A program made the position numbers and the translations under genes. From Betaproteobacteria bacterium TMED82 (lineage in GTDB: Bacteria; Pseudomonadota; Gammaproteobacteria; Burkholderiales; Burkholderiaceae_A), in assembly GCA_002170395.1 (NCBI GenBank), contig NHEJ01000007.1:341441-405440 (forward strand): a DNA stretch of 64,000 nucleotides, read 5' to 3'. Below are positions 45,916 through 55,689 of this stretch, one piece after another. The notes below the pieces were generated by a model. The model was not told the origin of the DNA, searched no databases, and saw only the letters and a list, made by a program, of their open reading frames with translations. The first letter of the stretch is position 1. Every line of letters starts with the position of its first letter.

Positions 45916-47016
45916 ATGTCTATGCGACAACTTCTCATAGCTGGAATTCTTACGCTGATAAGTGTAACTTTTTTTTATTTTGTGTTGAGAGGAAATACAA
46001 AAGTGCAGGTGACTCCTGTGGTGCTATCTTATCCCCATCAAGATCTTGCTGTTCTCAAGGCCAGTGGGTATGTAGTTGCTCAGAAAAAAGCTGCTCTTTC
46101 CTCAAAAGCTACAGGTAGACTCGAGTGGCTTGGGGTTAAAGAAGGCTCTAAGGTTAGTAATGGCGAGTTGGTGGCTATACTCGAGAGAGATGACCTTTCA
46201 GCCAGACTAAAATTTAATGAAAGTCAGGTTGGTTTAGCGAGGGTTGAATTACAGGACTCACTAAGAGCGTACGACCGCGCAACTAAACTATTGGCAAAAA
46301 AATATATTTCTGAGGCTGCTTTTGATGAAAATTTTGCTCGGCTAGAAAAAGCAAAAGCAAATTTAAAATCAGCGGAGGCCGCTAAGGAGGTCGCAATTGC
46401 GGAATATGAGCAGGCCGAGATAAGAGCTCCATTTGATGGAGTTGTACTCACTAAAAATGCAGATGTTGGAGATAATATTACACCTTTTTCGGCGGCTGCA
46501 GATTCAAAGGGAGCAGTTGTGACAATTGCAGATATGTCGAGTCTCGAGGTAGAGATAGATGTCTCGGAGTCGAGTTTATCGAAAATATTTATCGGACAAA
46601 TGGCCGTGATATCGCTTGATGCAATTGATAATAAAAAATTTTATGGGAAAGTAGTGCGAATGGTCCCGACTATAGATAGGGCGAAGGCCACACGCCTTAT
46701 AAAAGTTGGATTTTTAGATCAAGACGAGAGAGTTTTACCGGATATGTCTGCAAAAGTCGTTTTTTTAGAAAACAGTCTGAAACCTTCCGATGATAAGGCG
46801 TTTTTATCAGTTATAAAGGAGGCGGTAATTTTTAGTAATGACCAAAGTTTTATATTTTTGGTTAATGAAAATATGTTAAAAAAACTCGATATCCCAAAAG
46901 TGTTAAACAGAAATATGGATTACATCCCCGTAAATAATGTAAGTCTTGGTGATAAGGTCGTTATCAATCCTGCAGAATCTTTTACAAATGGTTTAAGGGT
47001 TGAGGTAGTTCAATGA
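45916..47016 (+). CDS. HlyD-type periplasmic adaptor of an ABC exporter
   Basis: A 366-residue membrane-fusion protein: N-terminal anchor (residues 5-22), lipoyl halves (ATGRLEWLGVKEGSKVSNGE and IRAPFDGVVLTKNADVGDN), a helical hairpin rich in Ala/Lys/Glu (about 95-155) and a beta-barrel domain. It resembles MacA-like adaptors that work with MacB/FtsX-type permeases. GTG 45913 and ATG 45922 are alternative starts. It is the first of five genes in a row; its stop overlaps the ATPase start (ATGA). No outer-membrane channel is encoded here. Confidence 0.9.
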   Translation: MSMRQLLIAGILTLISVTFFYFVLRGNTKVQVTPVVLSYPHQDLAVLKASGYVVAQKKAALSSKATGRLEWLGVKEGSKVSNGELVAILERDDLSARLKFNESQVGLARVELQDSLRAYDRATKLLAKKYISEAAFDENFARLEKAKANLKSAEAAKEVAIAEYEQAEIRAPFDGVVLTKNADVGDNITPFSAAADSKGAVVTIADMSSLEVEIDVSESSLSKIFIGQMAVISLDAIDNKKFYGKVVRMVPTIDRAKATRLIKVGFLDQDERVLPDMSAKVVFLENSLKPSDDKAFLSVIKEAVIFSNDQSFIFLVNENMLKKLDIPKVLNRNMDYIPVNNVSLGDKVVINPAESFTNGLRVEVVQ

Positions 47017-47687
47017 TTCAATTAATGAATGTATCAAAAAGTTATTATAGAGCTGATCAAGAGGTGAAAGTTCTTATTGATTTAAGTTTAGAGATTGAAG
47101 CAAAAAGCTTCACCGCATTAATGGGACCGTCGGGATCCGGTAAGAGTACGCTTTTAAACCTTATCGCTGGAATTGATTTTCCTGACTCAGGGGCGGTGTT
47201 TGTAAACAGAGTTGAGATTTCAGCTCTAAGAGAGTCAAAGCTTGCTGAATGGAGAGCAAATAACATAGGTTTTATTTTTCAATTTTACAACTTAATTCCG
47301 GTATTATCTGCACTCGAGAATGTTGAATTACCCTTGCAACTAGTTAAAGGATTTCCAGATAATAAAGAAAAAAAAAACCTTGCGGTAAGTGCTTTAGAAA
47401 GGGTTGGTTTAATCGATAGGGCAAATCATAAACCAAGCGAGTTATCGGGAGGTCAACAGCAGCGGGTAGCGATTGCTAGAGCAATTGTCACAAATGCGCC
47501 TCTGATTGTTGCCGATGAGCCGACTGGGGATTTAGATAGGGAATCGGCCACGGATATTCTTAACCTGATGAGTTCTCTAAATGGTGACCATGGCCAAACC
47601 ATTGTGATGGTAACACACGATCCAAAAGCAGCAAAGAGAGCGAGATCCATTATCAACCTCGAAAAGGGCAAATTAGGAGATGAGTGA
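47013..47687 (+). CDS. ABC transporter ATPase (MacB/LolD/YbbA type)
   Basis: A 224-residue ATPase with Walker A GPSGSGKST (38-46), Q-loop FIFQFYNLIP (87-96), signature LSGGQ (144-148), Walker B LIVADEP (164-170) and switch H202. The FYNLIP and LPL sequences around the Q-loop are typical of the MacB, LolD, FtsE and YbbA group, which drives mechanotransmission rather than substrate import. It is the only ATPase in this operon and so presumably powers the permeases that follow. It overlaps both neighbours by 4 nt. Confidence 0.95.
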   Translation: MIQLMNVSKSYYRADQEVKVLIDLSLEIEAKSFTALMGPSGSGKSTLLNLIAGIDFPDSGAVFVNRVEISALRESKLAEWRANNIGFIFQFYNLIPVLSALENVELPLQLVKGFPDNKEKKNLAVSALERVGLIDRANHKPSELSGGQQQRVAIARAIVTNAPLIVADEPTGDLDRESATDILNLMSSLNGDHGQTIVMVTHDPKAAKRARSIINLEKGKLGDE

Positions 47688-48847
47688 ATATTCTTATTAT
47701 AAAATTTGTTTATAAAAACTTATTTCGTTTTCCCATACGCACAATTCTAACCGTTCTAGGTATGACGGTAGCCATCCTATCTTTCGGCCTTCTATCTACC
47801 GTCGTTGATGCTTGGTATGCAGGAGCAGAGAACGCCAGCAATGCGAGATTGATCGTGAGGAGTTCAACTTCATTAATTTTTCCGCTGCCCGCAACTTATT
47901 TACAAAGAATCAAGCAAGTGCCTGGCGTAAAAAAGGTTAGTTGGGCTAGATGGTTTGGTGGAGTTTATAAAGAACCAAAAAACTTTTTCCCGCAGTTTGC
48001 AATTGATCCCCAATCTTATCTAGATGTCTACCCGGAGTATATTGTGTCTGAGGAAGAAAGGGAAATTTTTTTCGGGGATAAGAGAAGTGCCTTGATAGGA
48101 AGGAAGATAGCAGAGGAACATGATCTCGCGATGGGAGATATTTTTCAGTTGACGGGACAGATTTTCCCGGGTCAATGGGATTTTATCGTTGCGGGAATTT
48201 ATGATGGTGCTACTAAGGGGACAGATACAGCTCAAATGTTTTTTCACTGGTCATATTTAAATGAGGAAATTGGGAAAAGATCAGAGTCTCGCGGAAGTGA
48301 GATGGTGGGTGTTTATATAGTTGAAGTGGATTCGCGAGATTTAACCTCCTCAGTTTCAATTGCGATAGATGAACTGTTCAGTAATTCCTCGAAAGAGACG
48401 TATACGGAGACTGAAAAAGCTTTTCAATTGGGGTTCGTCGCTATGACTGAAGCAATAGTTGTTGCGGTAAGACTAGTTTCATATGTTGTGATTTTGATTA
48501 TCATGGCAGTACTTGCAAATACTATGGCCATGACTTCAAGGGATAGGGTTAGAGAATATGCCACGATTAGAGCAATAGGGTTCCAACCTAGCTTTATTAT
48601 TAATTTAATAATATTTGAGTCTATGATGTTAGCTCTGATCGGAGGTTTCATCGGAGTGTTAGCCACTTTTCCAGCTGCAATTTTTTTTAGATCGGCAACG
48701 GGAACGCTATTTCCGGTTTTTGAGATCTCCATTGAAACAGTAATTTTACAAGTAGGTTTTGCAGTTTTGACTGGAGTGTCAGCCACTATTATACCTGCTA
48801 TTAAAGCAGCTAGTATAAATATTACTGAAGGTCTCCGAAGTTTTTAG
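47684..48847 (+). CDS. ABC transporter permease, FtsX/MacB family (first)
   Basis: A 387-residue permease with the MacB topology: one N-terminal helix (about residues 15-40), a periplasmic domain of some 200 residues, and three C-terminal helices (about 260-380). The end AIKAASINITEGLRS is the conserved coupling region. The periplasmic part includes GVKKVSWARWFGGVY. The start is GTG at 47684 in a GTGA overlap with the ATPase. It is followed 10 nt later by a second permease of the same type, suggesting a heterodimer. Confidence 0.9.
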   Translation: MNILIIKFVYKNLFRFPIRTILTVLGMTVAILSFGLLSTVVDAWYAGAENASNARLIVRSSTSLIFPLPATYLQRIKQVPGVKKVSWARWFGGVYKEPKNFFPQFAIDPQSYLDVYPEYIVSEEEREIFFGDKRSALIGRKIAEEHDLAMGDIFQLTGQIFPGQWDFIVAGIYDGATKGTDTAQMFFHWSYLNEEIGKRSESRGSEMVGVYIVEVDSRDLTSSVSIAIDELFSNSSKETYTETEKAFQLGFVAMTEAIVVAVRLVSYVVILIIMAVLANTMAMTSRDRVREYATIRAIGFQPSFIINLIIFESMMLALIGGFIGVLATFPAAIFFRSATGTLFPVFEISIETVILQVGFAVLTGVSATIIPAIKAASINITEGLRSF

Positions 48848-48857
48848 GAGAACCATA

Positions 48858-50018
48858 ATGACTTCAATTCCCTTTAAGTACAGCGTGCAAAATATCTTGA
48901 TGAGAAAGATAACAACTTTTTTTACTGTTTTAGGCTTGGCTTTAGTGGTGTTCGTTTTTTCGAGTGTTTTGATGTTAGACGCTGGACTCAAAGAAACACT
49001 TGTTTCAACCGGAGAAAATGACAATGTAATCGTAACTAGGAGAGGTGCCGTAACGGAAATACAGAGTTTGATAAGTAAAGAGCAAGCTTCTATTATTGAG
49101 CAATTAGAGGGAGTCGCTTATATTCCCAACCCACAAGCATCTAAGGAAACAGTAGTCTTAATAAATTTACCAAAGAAAAACGGTAAAAAATCAAATGTAG
49201 TCATTCGCGGTACGAATAATATTGGCCTCTCTCTCAGAAGAGACGTGAGTATAACAAGTGGGAGAATATTTAAAGACGGTTCAAACGAGATTATTGTTGG
49301 GGCGGCAATAGCGAAAAGATTTAGAAATCTGCAGCTTGGAAATTCTGTTAAATTTGGAGGAGATAACTGGAGAATTGTTGGACATTTTGTGTCGGGAGGT
49401 AATGGATTTGAGTCAGAGATTTGGTCGAATAGCGAAAATTTAATGCAGTCTTTCAAGAGGCAAACGTATTCATCTGTCATAGTGAGGCTCGTTGACAAAC
49501 AAAAATTTTTAAATATTTCTGAAGCTATCTCAGCAGATGTCCGACTACCGTTACAAGTAAAAGTAGAAAAATTGTTTTACGAAGATCAGAGTGAAGCCTT
49601 ATCAAATTTCATAACTATTTTAGGCCTTACTTTGACCGTGATATTTTCTGTAGGAGCAATCATAGGCGCGTCGATCACTATGCAGGCAGCAGTTACAAAT
49701 CGAGTTTCTGAAATAGCCACTCTCAGAGCTTTAGGTTTTAAGAGATCGGCAATTCTGATAGCTTTTTTGGTTGAGTCATTACTCCTTGCAACTTTAGGTG
49801 GACTGCTGGGTCTTTTCTTAGCTCTTTGTATCAGTAATTTAGAGTTTTCAACTACGAATTTCCAAACATTCTCGGAACTGGCCTTTAAATTTTCAATGGA
49901 CGGTGAAATTGCCCTCTTGAGTATGCTTTTTGCACTTTTAATGGGTATTCTTGGAGGATTAATTCCCGCGTTTCATGCGTCTACAATTAAGATTACAGAG
50001 GCTTTAAGATATTGTTAG
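48858..50018 (+). CDS. ABC transporter permease, FtsX/MacB family (second)
   Basis: A 386-residue paralogue of the preceding gene with the same topology: N-terminal helix (16-40), periplasmic domain, and three C-terminal helices ending HASTIKITEALR. Sequence identity to the first is low outside the C-terminal helices, so they are not a recent duplication. An AGGAG ribosome-binding site lies 7 nt before the ATG. The two are the likely heterodimeric membrane part driven by the shared ATPase. Confidence 0.9.
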   Translation: MTSIPFKYSVQNILMRKITTFFTVLGLALVVFVFSSVLMLDAGLKETLVSTGENDNVIVTRRGAVTEIQSLISKEQASIIEQLEGVAYIPNPQASKETVVLINLPKKNGKKSNVVIRGTNNIGLSLRRDVSITSGRIFKDGSNEIIVGAAIAKRFRNLQLGNSVKFGGDNWRIVGHFVSGGNGFESEIWSNSENLMQSFKRQTYSSVIVRLVDKQKFLNISEAISADVRLPLQVKVEKLFYEDQSEALSNFITILGLTLTVIFSVGAIIGASITMQAAVTNRVSEIATLRALGFKRSAILIAFLVESLLLATLGGLLGLFLALCISNLEFSTTNFQTFSELAFKFSMDGEIALLSMLFALLMGILGGLIPAFHASTIKITEALRYC

Positions 50019-50036
50019 GTATGTAAAGAATAAATT

Positions 50037-52607
50037 ATGGAAAAATTAAGTTTAAAGTTAAGCGCTCTACTTTTTATACGCGATTTAAAGGACGGCAATC
50101 TGTCTATTCTGTTGAGTTGTTTGGTTGTATCCATCGCTTCCGTTAGTGCCGTACAATTTTTAGCTAATAGAATTCAATTTTCTTTATCAAATGATATTCG
50201 CTCTAGTTTAGCTGCAGACAAGCGAATAGTTTCAGACCGCCAAATTCCGGTTGATTGGTTGATGAAGGCACGTGATTTAAATTTATCAATGGTTGAAGGA
50301 GTACAGTTTCCAAGTATGGCTTTTTCCAGAGATGAGGCCAGGTTGGTATCGGTGAAAGCCGTAACGGATAGTTATCCACTATACGGTGAATTAAAAGTTA
50401 GTGATGTAAGTAAAGATGGGACGATTGTTTATTCTGATAGCTTGTCTCCTGGTGAAGCTTATGTGGACTCTTCATTACTTCCCACTTTAAAGCTGCAAAT
50501 TGGTGACACTTTTTTTTTAGGAGACTCCAATTTTAAGATAGCTGGCGTTATTGACCTAGAGCCTGACCGAGGACTTACGTTTGTCAATTTTGCCCCAAGA
50601 GTATTAATTAAGCGCTCAGATTTGGCAGCAACGGGATTAATTGAAGTGGGTAGTAGGGTGAGTTACAGACTTTGGGCTGCGTCAGAAAATCCTCAAAGTT
50701 TGGAAAAGTTCGAGAAATATGTGAAGGGTAATCTCTCGGCAGGACAAAGGCTTGATTCGTTAGAGTCTGCAAGGCCAGAGTTAAATGAAACTATAGATAA
50801 GGCCCGATCGTTTCTTTCTTTGACTGGACTTATGACGATAATTTTAGCGGCCGTTGCAATGGCTTTATCTTCTCGCCATTTAGCTAACAAAAATTTTTCA
50901 ACAATTGTAATCATGAAAGCGTTTGGCGGAGAGCCAAAACACCTTCGACATATATGGTTGTTTGAATTAGTTTTTGTTACCGTCTTAGGTTTTCTTTTGG
51001 GAGTTTGTCTTGGGTACTTCGTTCAATTTTTATTGACAGCTTTTCTTAATTATTACTCGGAAATTACCCTGCCTGACATCAATGTATTAGACGCAAAGGT
51101 TTTCATTCAATGCTTTGGCATATCAGGATTATTGGTTTTTATTTTTGCATGGCCAGTTGTAGACAAAGTGATACAAACTCCACCCTCCAGAGCGATGAGG
51201 AGTTCCATTGGTGTGAATAGTCAAAGTGTAAAACTACTGAATGTTCCAATAAAACGGAATGTTCTCTTAGTGCTTGGATTTGCGTTACTACTTTTATTCA
51301 CAACTGGAGATTTTAAATTAGCCCTACTTCTAGGATTTTCATTCGCCACTTTAGCTTTTTTATTTTTCATTTTTTCACTTGTGGGGTTGAATTTAGTCTC
51401 TATGTTTAAGATTGCAAAATTTGGACCGCTATGGTTTCGTTGGGCTTGGTCAAGTTTTAGTAGAGCTACTGCTCGCAGAGGCAACGCACTTACGCTTCAG
51501 GTAATGGCCTTAGGCATCGCAATATCTGCAATTATTCAAAGTAGTTTCGTACAAGATAACTTGGTTTCGATCTGGAAAAGTGCAATGTCTGAGTCCGCAC
51601 CTAATCACTTCTTAATAAATATTCAGCCTAACCAGATAAATGAAATGGATAAGTTTTTTGAAAAGAGACTTGAGAAAGAAATATTTTATTATCCTATGGT
51701 TCGTGGAAGACTTATTGCAAGGAATGGAGAAGAATTTGTTGGCCATGAACTAAAATCAATGCGAGCAAAACGTCTCCTCAATAGAGAAATTAATTTGTCA
51801 TACGGTGAAGAACTTCCAAATCATAACGAAATTGTAACTGGTAGAGGTATTGATCCAAAAGCTAACGAAGTTTCGATAGAAGAGGATTTTGCGAGAGTGT
51901 TGGGAATAAATGTGGGGGACCAGCTAACATTTGATGTTGCAGGGCAAAATATAGATTCAACTGTTAGCAGTATTAGATCTTTGCGCTGGGAGTCCATGCG
52001 GGTTAATTTTTTTGTTTTTGCATCTCCAGAGTTACTCAAAGATAAACCAAAAACTTACATTACTGCTTTCAACACGTCTGGATATCAGGCTCAGAGGTTT
52101 GTTGAGGAAATGGACAAGAAGAAAACTTTCAAAGCTGATTTTTTAAAAAATTTTAGTAACGTGACTGTAGTTGACTTGACCATAATCCTTAATCAAGTTA
52201 GATTTCTGCTAACTCAAGCAATTCTAACTATTCAATTTCTCTTCGGATTTTCTGTACTCGCTGCGTTTTTAGTGCTTTGGGCAACACTTTCCGCTGCAAA
52301 GGAAGAAAGAGAAAAAGAAGTGGCACTTATGAGAGTGCTCGGCGCGGACCAAAAGAGTTTAGCTTTGGCTCAATGGTTTGAATTGTCTTTGATTGGATTA
52401 TTGGCGGGAACATTAGGTGGAGTTTTTTCTCAAATAGTAGGTTTGATTGTATTAAATCTGATATTTAATTTAAACGGCGTTTTCAATTTCCCGTTAATTT
52501 GTGTAGGAGCTTTAATTGGAATTGTTGTGAGTATGTTGTCTGGTTTCGTGGCTATGCGAAATATTGTAAAAACTCCCCCAATTTTAGTTCTCAGAAACAT
52601 TTCATAA
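50037..52607 (+). CDS. Large ABC transporter permease, YbbP-like
   Basis: An 856-residue protein of the YbbP type: two FtsX-like modules in one chain with an N-terminal helix, a periplasmic domain, several central helices (about 255-460), a second periplasmic domain (500-700) and C-terminal helices ending MRNIVKTPPILVLRN. YbbP normally pairs with the ATPase YbbA in lipoprotein or lipid-related export. No separate ybbA accompanies it; it sits 18 nt after the second MacB-type permease. It may share the operon's ATPase or use one encoded elsewhere. Confidence 0.85.
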   Translation: MEKLSLKLSALLFIRDLKDGNLSILLSCLVVSIASVSAVQFLANRIQFSLSNDIRSSLAADKRIVSDRQIPVDWLMKARDLNLSMVEGVQFPSMAFSRDEARLVSVKAVTDSYPLYGELKVSDVSKDGTIVYSDSLSPGEAYVDSSLLPTLKLQIGDTFFLGDSNFKIAGVIDLEPDRGLTFVNFAPRVLIKRSDLAATGLIEVGSRVSYRLWAASENPQSLEKFEKYVKGNLSAGQRLDSLESARPELNETIDKARSFLSLTGLMTIILAAVAMALSSRHLANKNFSTIVIMKAFGGEPKHLRHIWLFELVFVTVLGFLLGVCLGYFVQFLLTAFLNYYSEITLPDINVLDAKVFIQCFGISGLLVFIFAWPVVDKVIQTPPSRAMRSSIGVNSQSVKLLNVPIKRNVLLVLGFALLLLFTTGDFKLALLLGFSFATLAFLFFIFSLVGLNLVSMFKIAKFGPLWFRWAWSSFSRATARRGNALTLQVMALGIAISAIIQSSFVQDNLVSIWKSAMSESAPNHFLINIQPNQINEMDKFFEKRLEKEIFYYPMVRGRLIARNGEEFVGHELKSMRAKRLLNREINLSYGEELPNHNEIVTGRGIDPKANEVSIEEDFARVLGINVGDQLTFDVAGQNIDSTVSSIRSLRWESMRVNFFVFASPELLKDKPKTYITAFNTSGYQAQRFVEEMDKKKTFKADFLKNFSNVTVVDLTIILNQVRFLLTQAILTIQFLFGFSVLAAFLVLWATLSAAKEEREKEVALMRVLGADQKSLALAQWFELSLIGLLAGTLGGVFSQIVGLIVLNLIFNLNGVFNFPLICVGALIGIVVSMLSGFVAMRNIVKTPPILVLRNIS

Positions 52608-52729
52608 AATACTAAGAAGTGTCATAATAAAAGGTTAGTCAGTAATGATGATTAGCGACGTTTATTAGGTCTTTAGTTGTAGAAGGCGTTATTAAACCTT
52701 TGTTGTTAACTAGAATAAGGGGAAAGTTT

Positions 52730-54037
52730 ATGCAATCAAGGAGTCAGGCTGTCAAAGAACTCCAGAAAGCTTGGTCAGAGGATCCAAGGTGGAAGGGTAT
52801 CAAGCGAGGTTATTCAGCTGAGGATGTTATAAAGTTAAGAGGATCGTTGCGTTGTGAATACACTCTTGCAGCAAACGGTGCTCGAAAGTTATGGGACCTT
52901 GTAAATACTGAGCCTTTCGTTAACTCTCTTGGCGCACTATCTGGTAACCAGGCTATGCAGCAAGCAAAAGCAGGATTGAAGGCGGTATATCTCTCCGGTT
53001 GGCAGGTTGCGGGGGACGCAAATAACGCTGGGGAAATGTATCCCGATCAGTCCCTTTATCCTGTAAGCTCTGTGCCAGAAGTGGTAAAAAGGATCAATAG
53101 TACACTGAGCCGGTGTGACCAGATTCAATGGATGGAGGGTATAAATCCTGATGATGACGGGTTTGTGGACTATTTCCTTCCGATTGTGGCAGATGCAGAA
53201 GCTGGTTTTGGAGGTGTTCTGAATGCCTTTGAGTTAATGAAAGCTATGATTATTTCGGGAGCCGCAGGAGTTCATTTTGAAGATCAATTAGCTTCTGTAA
53301 AAAAGTGCGGGCATATGGGGGGTAAAGTTTTAGTGCCAACTAGGGAAGCTGTTGCGAAACTCATTGCAGCTCGTTTGTCGGCGGATGTTCTTGGAGTGCC
53401 TACACTTATCTTGGCAAGGACTGACGCTGAAGCAGCTGATTTGCTTACGTCCGATGTTGACAGTAACGATAAAGAATTCTGCACCGGGGAGAGAACTGTT
53501 GAAGGATTTTACAGAACAAAAGCTGGATTTAATCAAGCAGTTTCAAGAGGTTTAGCTTATGCTCCGTATGCGGATTTAATATGGTGCGAGACTGGAAAAC
53601 CCGATTTAGAGTTTGCTAAGAATTTTGCGGAGTCTATTCACAAAGAATTTCCAGAAAAGTTACTCGCCTATAATTGTTCCCCGTCCTTTAATTGGAAGAA
53701 GCATTTGGACGACAGTACTATCGCTAAATTTCAAAGAGAGTTGGGAGCTATGGGTTACAAGTTCCAATTTATTACTTTGGCAGGATTTCACAGTCTTAAC
53801 TACAGTATGTTCAATTTGGCTCACGGTTATGCCCGTAATCAAATGTCTGCTTATGTTGAGCTACAAGAAGCCGAATTTAACGCATTTGAGAAAGGCTTTA
53901 CTGCTGTTAAACATCAACGAGAAGTTGGGGCCGGATATTTCGATGCAGTTACCAGCACTATTGAAAAGGAAGCATCGACGCAAGCACTCTCTGGGTCAAC
54001 TGAAGATGAGCAGTTTTTCGGAGACAAAGCAGCATAG
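52730..54037 (+). CDS. aceA: Isocitrate lyase
   Basis: AceA splits isocitrate to glyoxylate and succinate, opening the glyoxylate shunt for growth on acetate or fatty acids. The active-site KKCGH is at residues 191-195 (C193), with [17 protein letters not shown] and [11 protein letters not shown] following. Length of 435 aa matches E. coli. I chose the ATG at 52730 with AAGGGGAAAG upstream; an ATT/TTG-type start 10 codons earlier is possible. It has its own gap on both sides (122 nt before, 166 nt after). aceB or glcB and aceK are not in the window. Confidence 0.97.
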   Translation: MQSRSQAVKELQKAWSEDPRWKGIKRGYSAEDVIKLRGSLRCEYTLAANGARKLWDLVNTEPFVNSLGALSGNQAMQQAKAGLKAVYLSGWQVAGDANNAGEMYPDQSLYPVSSVPEVVKRINSTLSRCDQIQWMEGINPDDDGFVDYFLPIVADAEAGFGGVLNAFELMKAMIISGAAGVHFEDQLASVKKCGHMGGKVLVPTREAVAKLIAARLSADVLGVPTLILARTDAEAADLLTSDVDSNDKEFCTGERTVEGFYRTKAGFNQAVSRGLAYAPYADLIWCETGKPDLEFAKNFAESIHKEFPEKLLAYNCSPSFNWKKHLDDSTIAKFQRELGAMGYKFQFITLAGFHSLNYSMFNLAHGYARNQMSAYVELQEAEFNAFEKGFTAVKHQREVGAGYFDAVTSTIEKEASTQALSGSTEDEQFFGDKAA

Positions 54038-54084
54038 GAAAAGCTTTTAAACGCCATTGAAAATGTATGGTTGGTAGATCTGTA

Positions 54085-54113
54085 AAAGTAGTCCCAACGA
54101 ATGGGATTACTTT
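54085..54113 (+). terminator. Hairpin terminator after isocitrate lyase
   Basis: GTAGTCCCA (54088-54096), loop ACGAA and TGGGATTAC (54102-54110) form a 9-bp stem with one G-T pair, extended by AAA/TTT to 12 bp. The U-tract is short (TTTCT), so termination may be partial. It lies 48 nt after the aceA stop. Confidence 0.6.
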
Positions 54114-54173
54114 CTCGGATAATTGTTGTGAAGGGGTTTTTAAAATTAACTTCAGGTCCAATGTGTCTACGCA

Positions 54174-54195
54174 GGCTTTTTAAGCCAAAATTTTT
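54174..54195 (+). promoter_or_regulatory. Short palindrome upstream of the ZIP transporter gene
   Basis: GGCTT-TTT-AAGCC (54174-54186) followed by AAAATTTTT lies directly ahead of the ribosome-binding site of the ZIP gene. It could be a weak attenuator or an operator. It does not match the Zur-box pattern I know, so metal control is not supported. Confidence 0.3.
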
Positions 54196-54203
54196 AAGGT
54201 GCC

Positions 54204-54992
54204 ATGGAAGAAAATAAATTATTTCTTATACTTGTTGGTACTTTTGTCGCGGGAGTGGGAAGTGTATTAATTGCTGGGTTTTTGACGTTAACTTTATTTT
54301 CAAAGTTGGGTGACAATTTTTTGAGCTTGGCTGCGGGAACTTTGCTAGCCACTGCGTTTTTGAGTTTGTTACCGGAGGCATTTAGGCAAGAGCAAAACTC
54401 TTCTTTCTTAATGGGTTGGCTTCTCTTGGGCTTGGTAATTTTTTTCATATTGAGCAAAGTGAACTTGTATCATCACGGGCATGAGCATAATCAGAGTTAT
54501 GACAAGGAAATACAACTCAAAGAAAGTTATGGTAGTAATGTTGGTAAATCTTGGCCAATTTTGATAATTGGCGACGCTGTACACGCTTTTGGCGATGGGG
54601 TTTTAATAGCCTCAGCATTTTTCGCTGGAACTAACATTGGTATTATGGCCACTCTCTCTGTACTTATTCATGAAATTCCTCATCACGTTGCTGATATAGC
54701 TGTAGTAAGAGAAAGGTCAAAATCAAATGTAAAAGCAATGAAAATAGTTTGTTACGCTGGCTCGTTTGCTATTTTTGGGGGTATTTCAGGATTCTTTTTT
54801 CTTGAAGTATTCAGTGAGGCTTTAGCCATTTTGTTAGTGCTTTCTGCGAGCAGCTTTATCTATGTTTCCTTGGCAGATTTAATTCCACAATTGGAGAAAA
54901 AGCTAAAACCAGCAGCAATAGCTTACCAGTTAATTTGGCTACTTTTAGGCATCGTTAGTATTGCATTAGTCTCTCATCTTCATCATCATTAA
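54204..54992 (+). CDS. ZIP family metal transporter
   Basis: A 262-residue membrane protein with eight probable helices. The metal-binding pattern in helices IV and V is present (HAFGDGVLIASAF and HEIPHHVAD), and a His-rich cytoplasmic loop (HHGHEHN, residues 90-96) follows helix III; the C-terminus ends LHHH. ZIP proteins move zinc, iron or manganese into the cytoplasm. The ATG is preceded by AAGGTG. It converges with the alkA-type gene with a 1-nt gap. Confidence 0.9.
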   Translation: MEENKLFLILVGTFVAGVGSVLIAGFLTLTLFSKLGDNFLSLAAGTLLATAFLSLLPEAFRQEQNSSFLMGWLLLGLVIFFILSKVNLYHHGHEHNQSYDKEIQLKESYGSNVGKSWPILIIGDAVHAFGDGVLIASAFFAGTNIGIMATLSVLIHEIPHHVADIAVVRERSKSNVKAMKIVCYAGSFAIFGGISGFFFLEVFSEALAILLVLSASSFIYVSLADLIPQLEKKLKPAAIAYQLIWLLLGIVSIALVSHLHHH

Positions 54993-54993
54993 G

Positions 54994-55674
54994 TCAGTAG
55001 ATGATCGGATCAGAATCTATTTGACTCCAAAGATGCCAGGCTACAACTGTTTTCCATGGGGCCCATAATTTATGTTTACTTCTTATGAAGCTTTTTACGT
55101 TTAAGTTTGAGTCCAATTGATACACTTGTCTGATTGACTTGTGAAGACCAATGTCATTTTCAGGAAATACATTGGGCCTCATAAGGTAGAAAATTAAAAA
55201 CATATCTGCAGTCCAAGGACCAATTCCCTTGAAGCTTTGAAGGCTTCGTCGTATTTCCTCGTCTGTTAATTTACTAAGTTCGGTGCCGAAATTAGGGTTA
55301 GTAGAAAAAAATTTGGCTATATTAGTGATATAAAGCACCTTATTTTTTGAAAGTCCTGAGTATTGGAGTCTGTCAAGTTTATTTAGAAACTGCTGCGGTG
55401 TTATCGTCTTATTATGTATTTCCATTGCCAGTTTATGATCTGAAAAACTCTTATCAGTCTGGTAAATAATATCTAGAATCCTACACCAAATCGAATTGGA
55501 TGCAGCAGTTGAAATTTGTTGTGCAATTACTGATCTAGTTAATGTGGTGAAAGCATTATTTTTTGATTTAAGTGTTGTAAATTCATTTTTTTGTATAATT
55601 TGTCTTAAAATAGAGTCCTTACGGCAAAGTTCTTTAACTGCTGTTGACCAATAAGTAGGTTTTTTAAATTTCAT
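54994..55674 (-). CDS. DNA-3-methyladenine glycosylase (AlkA-like, HhH-GPD)
   Basis: A 226-residue base-excision repair enzyme removing alkylated purines. The helix-hairpin-helix LQSFKGIGPWTADM is followed by the GPD loop with the catalytic Asp in FPENDIGLHKS (D174). It lacks the AlkA N-terminal TATA-like domain and any iron-sulfur cysteines, so it resembles the compact AlkA2/MagIII-like type found in Burkholderiales. ATG 55674 is chosen over GTG 55677. It diverges from yaaA with only 15 nt between starts. Confidence 0.9.
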   Translation of the reverse strand: MKFKKPTYWSTAVKELCRKDSILRQIIQKNEFTTLKSKNNAFTTLTRSVIAQQISTAASNSIWCRILDIIYQTDKSFSDHKLAMEIHNKTITPQQFLNKLDRLQYSGLSKNKVLYITNIAKFFSTNPNFGTELSKLTDEEIRRSLQSFKGIGPWTADMFLIFYLMRPNVFPENDIGLHKSIRQVYQLDSNLNVKSFIRSKHKLWAPWKTVVAWHLWSQIDSDPIIY

Positions 55675-55689
55675 CACTTTGGATTTAGT

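Noticed and set aside
47684-50018. Recent duplication of the two MacB-type permeases
   Set aside because: They share topology and the C-terminal coupling region but little sequence in the periplasmic domains, so they look like old paralogues.
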